Shown: positions 17,057 to 25,600 of the stretch, piece by piece | Layout of the letters: every line of letters begins with the position of its first letter | Numbering within the stretch: the first letter of the stretch is position 1 | NCBI RefSeq assembly: GCF_014306105.1 | Contig: NZ_JACRVF010000001.1 | Location: 1,628,413-1,692,412, forward strand | Direction: 5' to 3' | Length of the DNA stretch: 64,000 bases | DNA from: Pontibacter cellulosilyticus | GTDB taxonomy: Bacteria > Bacteroidota > Bacteroidia > Cytophagales > Hymenobacteraceae | Notes under the pieces: generated by a model | What the model saw: only the letters and a program-made list of their open reading frames with translations | Database searches by the model: none | Told to the model about the DNA's origin: nothing | Made by a program: the position numbers and the translations under genes

Positions 17057-18082
17057 TTAAAAATGGCTCCAGCCCTGTGCTTTTAATGGGTAAGAGTTGC
17101 CATGCTTTGTTGCCAGGTTTATGCCTTCGCTTTCCTCCGTAATCACACCAATAATGCTGATGTCCGGGTGGTTTTTCAGTTTCTCGTGATCTGAGAGCGG
17201 CACCGTAAACAGCAGTTCGTAATCTTCGCCGCCGTTCATGATGCAGGTTAATGGGTCGATGTTGAAATCAAGGGCAGTCTGCAGCATCTGCTCATCGGCT
17301 GGCAGGTTGTCTTTGTAAACTGTTGCTCCCACACCTGATTGTTTGCAGATATGAAACAGTTCCGATGCCAACCCGTCTGATATATCTATCATAGCTGTTG
17401 GCTTAATGCCGCGCTCTTTCAGGTCGTACACCACATCCATACGCGCCTCGGGCCTCAGCTGTCTGCCAACAATGTACTGCTTACCTTCCAGCTCTGGCTG
17501 CATATCAGGGTTGGCCATAAATGCCTGCTTTTCACGCTCCAGAATTTGAAGACCCATGTAAGCAGCGCCTAAATCGCCAGTAACACAAATTAAGTCGTTT
17601 ACTTTAGCTCCGCTGCGCAAAACTGATTCACCTTTGGCCACCTCACCTATGGCTGTTACACTAAGCACTAGACCGCCATGAGATGAAGTGGTATCACCAC
17701 CAACGAGATCAACTTTATAGTTCTCACAAGCTAAGCGGATGCCTTCATATAGCTCCTCAACGGCCTCTACAGTATAGCGCGCTCCTAAGGCAATGTTCAC
17801 CGTAATCTGCGTAGGCTTAGCGTTCATAGCTGCGATATCAGACACGTTTACAGCTACTGCTTTATAGCCCAGGTGCTTCAGCGGACAGAAAGTAAGGTCG
17901 AAATGCACACCTTCCAGCAGCATATCGCTGGATACCACGATCTGCTTTTCTCCCGGCTCTAATACAGCTGCATCATCGCCTATTCCTTTTATAGTAGAAC
18001 TATTGCGGAGCTCGATCTTTTCGTTGATCAGCCTGATCAGGCCAAACTCACCTACTTCGCTTAATGGGGTATATTCGCTCAT
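17057..18082 (-). CDS. thiL: Thiamine-monophosphate kinase
   Basis: 341 residues. ThiL phosphorylates thiamine monophosphate to the diphosphate cofactor. Recognisable parts: GEFGLIRLI at the N-terminus, GDDAAVLEPG with SSDMLLEGVHFD (metal and nucleotide site), VNVSDIAAMNA, GGDTTSS, DISDGLASEL and NGGEDYELLFTVP near the C-terminus. An upstream TTG at 18106 is in frame, but it lies inside the promoter box; the ATG at 18082 fits the family start. No other thiamine gene and no TPP-riboswitch-like sequence is visible here. Confidence 0.95.
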   Translation of the reverse strand: MSEYTPLSEVGEFGLIRLINEKIELRNSSTIKGIGDDAAVLEPGEKQIVVSSDMLLEGVHFDLTFCPLKHLGYKAVAVNVSDIAAMNAKPTQITVNIALGARYTVEAVEELYEGIRLACENYKVDLVGGDTTSSHGGLVLSVTAIGEVAKGESVLRSGAKVNDLICVTGDLGAAYMGLQILEREKQAFMANPDMQPELEGKQYIVGRQLRPEARMDVVYDLKERGIKPTAMIDISDGLASELFHICKQSGVGATVYKDNLPADEQMLQTALDFNIDPLTCIMNGGEDYELLFTVPLSDHEKLKNHPDISIIGVITEESEGINLATKHGNSYPLKAQGWSHF

Positions 18083-18103
18083 CGTTTTCTCTTTTTGGAG
18101 GTA

Positions 18104-18111
18104 CAAAGTTA
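18104..18111 (-). promoter_or_regulatory. -7 promoter element of thiL
   Basis: On the minus strand TAACTTTG fits TAnnTTTG; the start would be near 18098, about 16 bases before the ATG at 18082. This supports the shorter ThiL start. Confidence 0.6.
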
Positions 18112-18170
18112 AGGAAAAGGGTTTGTTTGTGCTAAAGTGGTTTGGGTGGAGTTATTCTACACACCTATTG

Positions 18171-18431
18171 CTTCAGCACCTAGTCCAACCACCCCTAGCC
18201 CCTCCTTGTCTAAGGCGGGGAATTCTACTTACTTTTTCATCTGTCATTACAATAGTATAAGCCATTCACCTTATCAACATGCAAATGGCACATCCTCTAC
18301 TCGTTTCGGGAGATCTTGATAGAAGTGAGGTTAAGCAGCAGCTACAAAGTTTATACTTATACCAGAAGTAACACCAGAGTTCCCCACCTTAGATAAGGAG
18401 GGGCTAGGGGTGGTTGGACTAGGTACTGCAG
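18171..18431. mobile_element. MITE-like element with long inverted terminal repeats
   Basis: Arm 18178-18222 matches the reverse complement of 18380-18424 at 43 of 45 positions, and weaker matching extends outward to 18171 and 18431. Each arm is itself a hairpin (CCCC.CCTT/AAGG.GGGG). The 157-bp interior has no gene. No target-site duplication is obvious. It fills most of the gene-free gap 18083-18444 between thiL and comEC. Confidence 0.55.
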
Positions 18432-18444
18432 AAAAAACTCTAGC

Positions 18445-20556
18445 CTACTCCACCAAAAAAGCACCATCCTTCATCACATCATGATATGCTATACTAGCAG
18501 TTTCAAACTCCTTTCGCATCCGTTCTCGGTACCACGGGCTGTTGGAGCCGTCAAGTATAACTTTATCAAAAGTATAAACCTGCAACTCTTCTGGCTTAAT
18601 CTGTGCATTGCGGCGCAGCAGCACATAATCTACAACAAAACTACCTGAAGGCTGCACTTTTATAGGTTTTGAAAGTATAAGCCAGCGCTTGCCCTTTGCT
18701 ATTAGTAAATGATTTCCGTCCGGCAAAACCTGCGAAGAAACCTCAACATCTATACTTTCCTCTAAAGAAACAAACTGAGGCTCTTGTACCCCATGCTGCC
18801 AGAAGTGCGACTGCACATTGAATGTATAATTGCTTTGGTTTTGCATGAGTGCAGAATCGGCTATCAACACAGCTTGCTGACCTGCAATAACAGCCACACC
18901 CGTACTGCCGCGCAAACTATATACTGCTTGCATGTTCTGCTCGCGCTGCTGCACTGTCTCCCAGATCTCCTGCACCGAAAGTATGGCTACAATACTTGTC
19001 GCTAAACTTAAGTAGCGGAGCTTCTTAAGCGCCATAAAAAGTATGAAAGCCAGCAGAAGCAAGTATAAAAGTACAGTCTGAAAGAGGGTAATATCGATGC
19101 CGTTGATAATGGCCTGTGGCAGTTGCTGCACCCACAGATTAAACTCATTCATGCACCAAATAAAGCCGAAATGAATTTTGAACAGTAACCAGCTTAGGCC
19201 AGGTACCCAACTTAGTGCCAGTGCCGATACACCTGACCACAGCACAAAGGTTGCCAAAGGCACTACCACCAGGTTAGCCAGCCAGAAGTATACCGGGAAC
19301 TGATGAAAGTAAAAAAGCCCCAATGGAAAGGTAGCCAACTGTGCAGCCATGGCTACTGTAAACAAAGCCCATACTTTGTCCAGCAGCCAGTTATTAATCT
19401 CAAGCAGCTTATAAAACCGGGGTTGTAAGTACACAATACCTAAAACTGCAACAAACGACAACTGAAAGCCAACCTCCAGCAGATTGTAAGGGTTGATAAA
19501 GAGCAGCACCAGCGCAGCAATGGAAACGGTGTTATAGATATTCGTATTCCGGCCTAGCGCCATACCAATCGTTACTAGGCTAAACATCAACACAGCCCTA
19601 AGAACTGAGGGAGAAAGTCCGGTAATGAAAGCATACAGCCAAAGTATACTTAAGGTAAGTATGGCACCCAAAACACGCTGCTGCACGTTTCGGTTGAGCT
19701 TCGCTAGCACCAGCATCAGCACCGAAAAGATAAGCCCCACATGCAAGCCTGATACTGCCAACACATGCATAGTTCCTGTCTGTGAGTAGGCGTTTCGGAT
19801 GCTGTTGTCTAGCTCATCTTTCACGCCAAGTATAAGCGCCGACGAAATCCCATACTCCCGCTGCTCATCCAGCCGCGCCTGCAGTAAATTGTCTAGCTGC
19901 CGGCGGAGTTGTATGCTAAAGTATAAAACGTCTGATTTTGGCTCACTGCCTAGTTTTTGATACTGGTAAGTTTGCAGGTAATGCTGGTGGTAAATGTTTT
20001 TGTTAGCCAGGTACTTCCGGTAATCGAATTGAGCAGGATTGAGAGGCGGAGCAACTGCCTGTGGCGCGCCTTTCACCAAAAGCCTGTCTCCGTAAGCCAG
20101 CTCATACTGCTGCTCAGAATCGTGGGGCACCGACAGCAGCTGCACTTTACCTTTTGCCTGCTGCCATTGCCCATTAATTTTTACCTGCTCTACCTGTAAC
20201 ACTGTGCTTTGATAGCCAGGCTTTTGCAGCACATAGTCCTCCACCACCCCTACATAGTGTGTAGGCATAGTTTTTAGATGAACAAGATGCTGTGGATGAT
20301 GGCTGTCCGTGCGGTAGTGAGCAGTAAACAGGCCAGCAGCGAAGAAGCTAAGCAGTCCTATAATGCCGGCAATGTTGGTGGCAAGCGCAGATTTATACTT
20401 TTTAGATAGTATGGCCGCCACTACAAAGGCTACAAAGAAAAAGGCAAGCAGTTCAAAAGTATATCTGAACTCCCTGCCCGAAACAATATAAAGCAGTATG
20501 CCCGCAATAAAGCTAAGCGTGATGCGCACAAAAGGATATGGCGCCCACCGCAGCAT
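18445..20556 (-). CDS. comEC: ComEC/Rec2-family DNA uptake channel protein
   Basis: 703 residues. Two to three N-terminal helices, then a DUF4131-like soluble domain (~85-230), then the competence core with HVLAVSGLHVGLIF (~270) and about eight helices (~245-525). The C-terminal ~160 residues take the place of the metallo-beta-lactamase domain but lack any HxHxDH motif (only scattered GDGAFLVE-like ends), so DNA-degrading activity is unlikely. The protein would form the inner-membrane channel for transforming DNA. The ATG shares one base with the stop of the GNAT gene (TGATG), suggesting translational coupling. Confidence 0.9.
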   Translation of the reverse strand: MLRWAPYPFVRITLSFIAGILLYIVSGREFRYTFELLAFFFVAFVVAAILSKKYKSALATNIAGIIGLLSFFAAGLFTAHYRTDSHHPQHLVHLKTMPTHYVGVVEDYVLQKPGYQSTVLQVEQVKINGQWQQAKGKVQLLSVPHDSEQQYELAYGDRLLVKGAPQAVAPPLNPAQFDYRKYLANKNIYHQHYLQTYQYQKLGSEPKSDVLYFSIQLRRQLDNLLQARLDEQREYGISSALILGVKDELDNSIRNAYSQTGTMHVLAVSGLHVGLIFSVLMLVLAKLNRNVQQRVLGAILTLSILWLYAFITGLSPSVLRAVLMFSLVTIGMALGRNTNIYNTVSIAALVLLFINPYNLLEVGFQLSFVAVLGIVYLQPRFYKLLEINNWLLDKVWALFTVAMAAQLATFPLGLFYFHQFPVYFWLANLVVVPLATFVLWSGVSALALSWVPGLSWLLFKIHFGFIWCMNEFNLWVQQLPQAIINGIDITLFQTVLLYLLLLAFILFMALKKLRYLSLATSIVAILSVQEIWETVQQREQNMQAVYSLRGSTGVAVIAGQQAVLIADSALMQNQSNYTFNVQSHFWQHGVQEPQFVSLEESIDVEVSSQVLPDGNHLLIAKGKRWLILSKPIKVQPSGSFVVDYVLLRRNAQIKPEELQVYTFDKVILDGSNSPWYRERMRKEFETASIAYHDVMKDGAFLVE

Positions 20557-20984
20557 CAGCCTTTGTAAACCATTTTGTAATGATCAATAGCGCACTCACT
20601 AAACATCTCCCCTTCCGTTACAAAGCCATGCTGTTTGTAAAATTTCACGGCAGGCAACTGAGCGTTCAGGTAAATCTTTTTATCGGGGTATGCTTCCTGT
20701 ACATCCTTCAGGACCTCTCGCAGCACATGAGCTCCTACTTTTTTGTTTCGGTAAGGCTGCAGCACGGCAAAACGCTCTAGTTTTATCCCCTCTGCTGTTT
20801 CGCGCCATCTGGCCGCTCCACATGGCACTCCGTCGTAGCTTGCCACATAATGCGCGGAAGTAGCCTCGTATTGGTCGCACTCAGCCTCGCGCGGCACATT
20901 CTGTTCCTCCACAAAAACCTGCATTCGTATCTGGTGTGCTTGTTTCAGGTCCTGCTCGTTATCTATGCGCTTCAGCGTGATCAT
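20556..20984 (-). CDS. GNAT family N-acetyltransferase
   Basis: 142 residues from the ATG at 20984; an in-frame upstream extension to 21035 adds a hydrophobic, un-family-like stretch overlapping a terminator and was not used. It has the ElaA-like GNAT layout: VFVEEQNVPREAECD, AARWRE, LERFAVLQPYRNKKVG (acetyl-CoA loop) and AVKFYKQHGFV. This resembles the subfamily with the N-terminal 'VRxxVFVxEQ' motif. The acceptor substrate is unknown. It is coupled to comEC. Confidence 0.9.
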   Translation of the reverse strand: MITLKRIDNEQDLKQAHQIRMQVFVEEQNVPREAECDQYEATSAHYVASYDGVPCGAARWRETAEGIKLERFAVLQPYRNKKVGAHVLREVLKDVQEAYPDKKIYLNAQLPAVKFYKQHGFVTEGEMFSECAIDHYKMVYKG

Positions 20985-21016
20985 GGGGTAAAATGCAAAG
21001 TATGTTAAACGTATTT

Positions 21017-21051
21017 TAAAAAATAAGAGACGCAAAAATATTGCGTCTCTT
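21017..21051 (-). terminator. phoH terminator
   Basis: AAGAGACGCAA (21025-21035) pairs perfectly with TTGCGTCTCTT (21041-21051) around AAATA; on the minus strand it is followed by ATTTTTT. It separates phoH from the GNAT-comEC pair. Confidence 0.88.
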
Positions 21052-21104
21052 CAGTTACAAAGTTACAAATTGCAGAAACACAAAAGTGCATCTCTACACA
21101 GGAT

Positions 21105-22142
21105 TTACTCAGCCTTCTGCTTTCTGCTGTGGCCGTTTACCTTTACAGGCTCACCGTTTACGTTAGCTTCTGCAGCCTCCTTAGCGGCACGACGCTCTTC
21201 CTCCATTACAGAGTAGGCATTCACGATGTCTTTTACCAAGCGGTGACGCACCACGTCCTCAGCTTTCATTTCCACAAAGCCGATGCCTTTCACATCGCGC
21301 AGAATGTTCATGGCCTCAAACAAGCCGGAGCGCTGCCCACGCGGAAGGTCTATCTGCGAACGGTCTCCGTTTACCATCACTTTGGCATTCGGCCCCATAC
21401 GCGTCAGGAACATCTTCATCTGGGCTGGCGTGGTGTTCTGAGCCTCGTCAAGCAGTACAAAAGCATTGTTAAGCGTACGGCCTCGCATGTAAGCCAGCGG
21501 CGCTATCTCAATGATCTTATTCTCCTGGTAATACTTCAGCTTTTCGATCGGAATCATATCCTCCAGGGCATCGTAGATAGGGCGCAGATAAGGATCCACC
21601 TTTTCCTTCATATCGCCGGGCAGGAAACCAAGGCTTTCGCCGGCCTCTACCACTGGTCTGGAAATGATGATCTTCTTCACCTCTTTGTTCTTGAGGGCAC
21701 GCACCGCCATCGCCACCGAAATATACGTTTTACCCGTACCGGCAGGACCCAACGCAAACGTGAGGTCATACTTCTCAACAGCATCCACTAGCTTTTGCTG
21801 GTTCGGGGTTTTGGCCTTGATAATGCCACCCTTGCTGCCGTATACAATTACATCCGGAGAGGTAACAATTACTTCTTCGTCAGTAAAAGCATCCGCAGAA
21901 AGGTATCTATTTACGCTGTTATGCGTAATCTTTCCGAACTTATGATAATGGTCTATTAAAGATGCGAGTATCTCGTGAATTTTGGTGATCTCGGGCGTTT
22001 GGCCCTGAATCTTAATCTCGTTGCCCCTGGAAATAATCTTGCTGCTCGGAAAAGCGGCGGCCAGTTGCTTGATGTTTTGATTCTCTGTCCCCAGAAAATC
22101 AATCAGAGAAATATTCTCTAGGGTTATTACTTTCTCTACCAA
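21105..22142 (-). CDS. phoH: PhoH family ATPase
   Basis: 345 residues. A KH-like N-terminal region (GNEIKIQG, ~1-100) precedes the PhoH domain with Walker A GPAGTGKT (~residue 137), ISRPVVEAGESLGFLPGD, Walker B FVLLDEAQN and NGDRSQIDLPRGQRSGL. Members are predicted RNA helicase/endoribonuclease ATPases. The tail (~315-345) is basic and Ala/Glu-rich. The start is TTG at 22142 (no ATG in a sensible place), close behind a -7 box at 22153-22160. The exact RNA role is not proven. Confidence 0.92.
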   Translation of the reverse strand: MVEKVITLENISLIDFLGTENQNIKQLAAAFPSSKIISRGNEIKIQGQTPEITKIHEILASLIDHYHKFGKITHNSVNRYLSADAFTDEEVIVTSPDVIVYGSKGGIIKAKTPNQQKLVDAVEKYDLTFALGPAGTGKTYISVAMAVRALKNKEVKKIIISRPVVEAGESLGFLPGDMKEKVDPYLRPIYDALEDMIPIEKLKYYQENKIIEIAPLAYMRGRTLNNAFVLLDEAQNTTPAQMKMFLTRMGPNAKVMVNGDRSQIDLPRGQRSGLFEAMNILRDVKGIGFVEMKAEDVVRHRLVKDIVNAYSVMEEERRAAKEAAEANVNGEPVKVNGHSRKQKAE

Positions 22143-22152
22143 ATGTTTACCT

Positions 22153-22160
22153 CAAATATA
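22153..22160 (-). promoter_or_regulatory. -7 promoter element of phoH
   Basis: On the minus strand TATATTTG matches TAnnTTTG and ends 10 bases before the TTG start, predicting a leader of only a few bases. Confidence 0.55.
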
Positions 22161-22238
22161 GATTGTTAGTTATATTACTATAATTTAACTAAATTACATA
22201 TATATTAATACAAATCTACCTAAATTATAGTTCGTAGT

Positions 22239-23015
22239 ATGGCTGTAATTACGTTTCTGTCTGACTTTGGGTACACCGACCATTATGTGGCCGCTGTAAA
22301 AGCTAAAATACTTACCCAGAATCCTGATGCCACCATCGTGGACATCTCGCATGGTATCGAACCTTACAACATTGCACAGGCCGAGTATGTTTTGGGCGCT
22401 GTCTTCCGCGATTTCCCGGAAGGCTCGGTACACCTGGTGGCCGTTAACACCCACGGTAGTAAATATGGCAAATATCATGCGGCAAAGTATAAAGGTCATT
22501 ATTTTTTAATGGCAGACAACGGTTTACTTTCCCTTTTAACCGACGGAAGGCCCGACATGGTAATAGAGTTGAATGCAGAGATGCCGCACATGCCTTTCCC
22601 GGCTAAAGACCTGCTTGCCCCGGTAGCGGTGTACCTTGCCAAGGGCGGAGACATAGAGGTATTGGGCGAACAGACTACTAATTTCAGACAACTATTAAAC
22701 CGCCAGCTGCGCCTAAACGACCACTCCATTACTGGCCACGTCATCCACGTTGACCGTTACGGCAACCTGATTACCAACATTACCCGCGAGTGCGTGGACA
22801 CCATTGCCCATGGCAGAACCTATACGATACACTTTGGCCGCGAAACCATTGGCCGTATTCATCCTAACTATAACCAGGTAGACGACGGCGACTGCTGCTG
22901 CACCTACAACAGCCAGGATCAATTGTGCATCGGTATTAACAAAGGCCACGCCGCTGAGTTGCTGGGCCTGGGTTTTGACTCACAGGTGGACGTTCGCTTT
23001 TACCCTGGTGCGTAG
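22239..23015 (+). CDS. SAM hydroxide adenosyltransferase (DUF62)
   Basis: 258 residues of the SAM hydrolase/halogenase family, which attacks S-adenosylmethionine with hydroxide (giving adenosine and Met) or halide. Motifs: ITFLSDFGYTDHYV at the N-terminus, IVDISHGI, VHLVAVNTHG, FLMADNGLLSLL and VIHVDRYGNLITNI in the C-terminal domain. The usual DxxR/H water-activating arrangement is suggested by the C-terminal DRYGNL region. Hydroxide use is more likely than halogenation, because halogenases are rare in such bacteria. It stands alone between phoH (divergent) and a small membrane protein. Confidence 0.9.
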   Translation: MAVITFLSDFGYTDHYVAAVKAKILTQNPDATIVDISHGIEPYNIAQAEYVLGAVFRDFPEGSVHLVAVNTHGSKYGKYHAAKYKGHYFLMADNGLLSLLTDGRPDMVIELNAEMPHMPFPAKDLLAPVAVYLAKGGDIEVLGEQTTNFRQLLNRQLRLNDHSITGHVIHVDRYGNLITNITRECVDTIAHGRTYTIHFGRETIGRIHPNYNQVDDGDCCCTYNSQDQLCIGINKGHAAELLGLGFDSQVDVRFYPGA

Positions 23016-23072
23016 TAATTTTAACTTTGAAAGTGCGCATCTGGTATAAAAAAATCTTTACTCCCTGCATAC

Positions 23073-23426
23073 ATGAAAGAACCTGGCGCTAGACTTGCAT
23101 TGTTTCTGCATCTGCTAACGGTATTTGTATTAGTCCTGAAAGGCTTCAACAAAATAACGCATGACCATCTCCTGTCTGGCAGTATCCTCATTTTTTTAGG
23201 TCTTGTTATACTTACACTTGTTACCTTTGAGAAAAAACTTCGGTTATCACACTACCATGTAAGACAATCCTGCTTTATGATAGAGGCTCTTGCCCTGTTT
23301 ATAGTTGCCATAGTTTTTTACCAGGAGGGCCGGCAGTATCTGCAGTATGTTTTTGGAGCCAGTGCGTTGGCATATCTTATAGCTGCGTTGGTTCATTACA
23401 GAAAACTTAAAAGAGCACCGCATTAA
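23073..23426 (+). CDS. Small four-helix membrane protein
   Basis: 117 residues with four hydrophobic stretches (~10-25, ~35-50, ~67-83, ~87-105) and basic linkers (EKKLRLSHYHVR). No conserved catalytic residue is evident. It follows the SAM hydrolase by 57 bp. No family is recognised. Confidence 0.72.
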   Translation: MKEPGARLALFLHLLTVFVLVLKGFNKITHDHLLSGSILIFLGLVILTLVTFEKKLRLSHYHVRQSCFMIEALALFIVAIVFYQEGRQYLQYVFGASALAYLIAALVHYRKLKRAPH

Positions 23427-23462
23427 GCTGTCGATTATAAATACCGCAAATAAATTTAACTC

Positions 23463-23753
23463 ATGCTAATTCGCATTGTCCGGATGACGTTTCAGGAAGA
23501 TAAAACAGCTGATTTCCTGGAGATATTCCGCAATTCTAAAGACAAGATCAGGGCATTTGAAGGCTGCAATCACGTGGAGCTGCTGCAGGACCTGAACCAC
23601 CCAAACATCTACAGCACCTACAGCCTTTGGGATTCTGAAGAGCACCTGAACAATTACCGCGACTCAGAACTTTTCGGGCAAGTATGGAAAGCCACCAAAG
23701 CTCTCTTTGCCGATAAACCACAGGCGTGGTCGAATGTGCAGGTAAAAGTATAG
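23463..23753 (+). CDS. Antibiotic biosynthesis monooxygenase (ABM) domain protein
   Basis: 96 residues forming a single ABM dimeric alpha/beta barrel domain: IRIVRMTFQEDKTADFLEIF, GCNHVELLQDLNHPNIYSTY, WDSEEHLNNYRDSELF, and the C-terminal strand. Such small proteins act as quinol or heme-type monooxygenases or have unknown substrates. The lone gene gives no context. The fold call is firm; activity is not. Confidence 0.85.
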   Translation: MLIRIVRMTFQEDKTADFLEIFRNSKDKIRAFEGCNHVELLQDLNHPNIYSTYSLWDSEEHLNNYRDSELFGQVWKATKALFADKPQAWSNVQVKV

Positions 23754-24022
23754 AACAACCTATAGACCTAGCAGCATGCGCAGCTCCAGCGAGCGTCTGG
23801 TAATGTTAAAGAGGTAAAGAGTTTTGGAGTTAAATTATTCACTCATCCACTCAATCGCTCATTCAAAATTTAACCGCCTTCACAGCCAGACATTCGCAGG
23901 ACCTTCAGACGCTGCGAGGTCTTAAGGACAAGTTTAAACAATCCTGCCGCTTTTACTGTACCTTTACAAAGTATAAACTAGCCTTCAGGGCAGTTTACTA
24001 ACGAACTATTGAAAGCACAAAC

Positions 24023-24556
24023 ATGATAAACTACTTCGAGTTTTATAATATACCAGAGAGTTTTATACTTGACGAAAAGGCACTAAAGGCAAAATACTAC
24101 CAGCTTAGCCGTGAGTATCACCCCGATTTCTACGCCAACGAACCGCAGCAGAAGCAGGACGAAATTCTACAGCTTTCTACTCAGAATACCAACGCCTACC
24201 GAACCCTCTCCGACCCAGACCTGCGCATACAGTATATTTTAAAAGAGCATGGTGTGCTGGAGGAAGGAAAGAACGAACTGCCTTCTGATTTTTTGATGGA
24301 GATGATGGAGCTGAACGAGGAATTGATGGAACTGGAGTTCGACTTTGATGCTGCCAAACTGCACGAAATTGGAGAAAAAAGCAGTGGCCTGATGGCTACT
24401 ATGGATAACGACATTTTACCAGTGCTACAGCGATATCCTGAGTTACACGGAGTTACCAAAGAAGAGGCGCTGCAGGAGATAAAAACATACTATCTGAAGA
24501 AAAAATACCTGTTGCGTATTCAGGAAACTTTATCTAAGTTTGCAGCACGTTCCTAG
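24023..24556 (+). CDS. hscB: Fe-S cluster assembly co-chaperone HscB
   Basis: 177 residues: an N-terminal J-domain with the HPD motif in YHPDFY (~residues 34-36) and a C-terminal helical HscB oligomerisation domain (~90-170). J-protein that delivers the IscU scaffold to its Hsp70. No isc genes lie nearby; tRNA-Leu(CAA) follows after 16 bp and may share the transcript. The gap 23754-24022 before it holds GCGAGCGTCTGG- and CAGACGCTGCG-like words on opposite sides, perhaps an old repeat, and no gene. Confidence 0.9.
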   Translation: MINYFEFYNIPESFILDEKALKAKYYQLSREYHPDFYANEPQQKQDEILQLSTQNTNAYRTLSDPDLRIQYILKEHGVLEEGKNELPSDFLMEMMELNEELMELEFDFDAAKLHEIGEKSSGLMATMDNDILPVLQRYPELHGVTKEEALQEIKTYYLKKKYLLRIQETLSKFAARS

Positions 24557-24572
24557 TCGAGGAACATCATTT

Positions 24573-24656
24573 GCCTTGGTGGCGGAATTGGTAGACGCGT
24601 TGGTCTCAAACACCAATGAGGTAACACTCGTGCCGGTTCGACTCCGGCCCAAGGTA
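24573..24656 (+). tRNA. tRNA-Leu (anticodon CAA)
   Basis: 84 bases: acceptor GCCTTGG/CCAAGGT, discriminator A, anticodon stem TTGGT/ACCAA around CTCAAAC (anticodon CAA), a variable arm, T-arm CCGG/CCGG with TTCGACT. CCA not encoded. No duplicated tRNA 3' end was seen downstream, so no integrated element can be claimed. Confidence 0.96.
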
Positions 24657-24660
24657 CAGA

Positions 24661-24700
24661 AACAACAAAAGCCACTGGTAACCAGTGGCTTTTGTTGTTT
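24661..24700 (+). terminator. Terminator after tRNA-Leu(CAA)
   Basis: An 18-bp perfect stem (24661-24678 with 24682-24699) around TAA; the core is GCCACTGG/CCAGTGGC flanked by A-rich/T-rich arms. Confidence 0.93.
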
Positions 24701-24724
24701 ATAGGTGGCAGAAATGGTGGCAAG

Positions 24725-24774
24725 TCCTTCTGTATCTGCAAATCAGCAGAGGTATATTTGCAGATACAGAAGGA
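24725..24774. repeat. Perfect 19-bp inverted repeat
   Basis: The arm 24725-24743 (TCCTTCTGTATCTGCAAAT) is the exact reverse complement of 24756-24774; the loop is 12 bases. There is no T-run on either side, so it is not a typical terminator. It lies just behind the tRNA-Leu terminator. Confidence 0.9.
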
Positions 24775-24805
24775 TTCGCAGGACAAGCGTTACTAGAAAG
24801 TTATT

Positions 24806-25273
24806 TTATTGCTTCATGTAGTAGCGCACCTCGTCAACCACTCCGCGTTTAACGCGGTCGAAGATGCTGACCCTGTAGCGGCTGCCCTCGTGCGTGATTA
24901 CCCACGCGCCCAACGGCACACTGCGCAGGGCTGAGGCGCAGGACTGCGGCGGCGGCTGGTGCCCCGGCGGGATACCCAGCTCACGGAACGGCAGACCGCG
25001 GCCATCTCCTCCTCTGCCCCTGTCACCCCGTTCCCAATTTCTGTCCTTTTTCTCCCAGTCTTTGTCTCGGTCTTCCCAGTCACGGTCTCTGTCCTTGTCC
25101 TCTCTTCTTTGCTCCCGCTCGTCGGGGTATGGCACAGGAATCCTGCCGTCATTGCCCGGGTAACGGGAGGAAGCGCAGCCTGTCATCAATAGGATGAGCG
25201 GCAAGAAAACCATGAACAGAATTGCAGGATTCCGGATTTGGAATGGATAAACAAAATATTTCATAGCAAGCAT
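24806..25273 (-). CDS. Lipoprotein with Asp/Arg-rich low-complexity segment
   Basis: 155 residues. After a hydrophobic signal (~residues 15-31) comes a lipobox LMTGC. The mature protein has a highly charged stretch (~48-88) made of repeated DRDxDWE/KDW-type units, then a Gly/Pro-rich linker and a folded-looking C-terminus (~105-155) with GAWVITHEGSRYRVSIFDR. Two in-frame ATGs (25273, 25264) are possible. The gene is GC-rich relative to the AT-rich DNA after it. No family recognised; an envelope location is inferred. Confidence 0.72.
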   Translation of the reverse strand: MLAMKYFVYPFQIRNPAILFMVFLPLILLMTGCASSRYPGNDGRIPVPYPDEREQRREDKDRDRDWEDRDKDWEKKDRNWERGDRGRGGDGRGLPFRELGIPPGHQPPPQSCASALRSVPLGAWVITHEGSRYRVSIFDRVKRGVVDEVRYYMKQ

Positions 25274-25600
25274 TTTAAGATAATCCTAAGTGGGCAGGCA
25301 TAAACAAAACTCAACCCATTTATATAAGTACGAAGGAGTTGGAGCAAACATCTGTCCATCCAGATTTATCTTTATTAATTCGATGAGCTGTACTTAAGTA
25401 GTTTATTATTGCCGATCCACTTCATGATTATAGAAAAGAGAGAATTATATTTTTAATATAATGCAAGTTGCATCATTCCGCACCCTATAAAACTACTATA
25501 ATCAAGCCCAAAAAAGTTGATAGTATTAACTAATACATTTAAATAAAAAAGGCGCGACATTAAGATGACGCGCCTTGGAAAATGGATGTTTATACTTTAA
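25274..25600. other. AT-rich gene-free stretch with short palindromes
   Basis: No gene is seen. It holds palindromes ATGCAA-G-TTGCAT (25461-25473) and GTATTA-AC-TAATAC (25523-25536), plus the exosortase-operon terminator at its right edge. The lipoprotein promoter should be here, but no TAnnTTTG box was identified with confidence. Confidence 0.5.
25543..25576 (-). terminator. Terminator of exosortase operon
   Basis: AAGGCGCG (25549-25556) pairs with CGCGCCTT (25569-25576); on the minus strand a run of six T follows. It lies 24 bp past the last gene of the operon. Confidence 0.88.

Noticed and set aside
17057..18130. TPP riboswitch before thiL
   Set aside because: The leader is only ~16 bases from the predicted start; no conserved THI-box words were seen.
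24661..24700. Hairpin after tRNA-Leu as an attachment site
   Set aside because: It has the 18-bp stem and T-rich arm of an ordinary terminator.
24553..24786. 77-codon frame opposite tRNA-Leu(CAA)
   Set aside because: Antisense of the tRNA and terminator.
24894..25192. Several frames over the charged repeat of the lipoprotein gene
   Set aside because: They arise from the low-complexity codons of the lipoprotein; only the minus-strand frame has a signal and lipobox.
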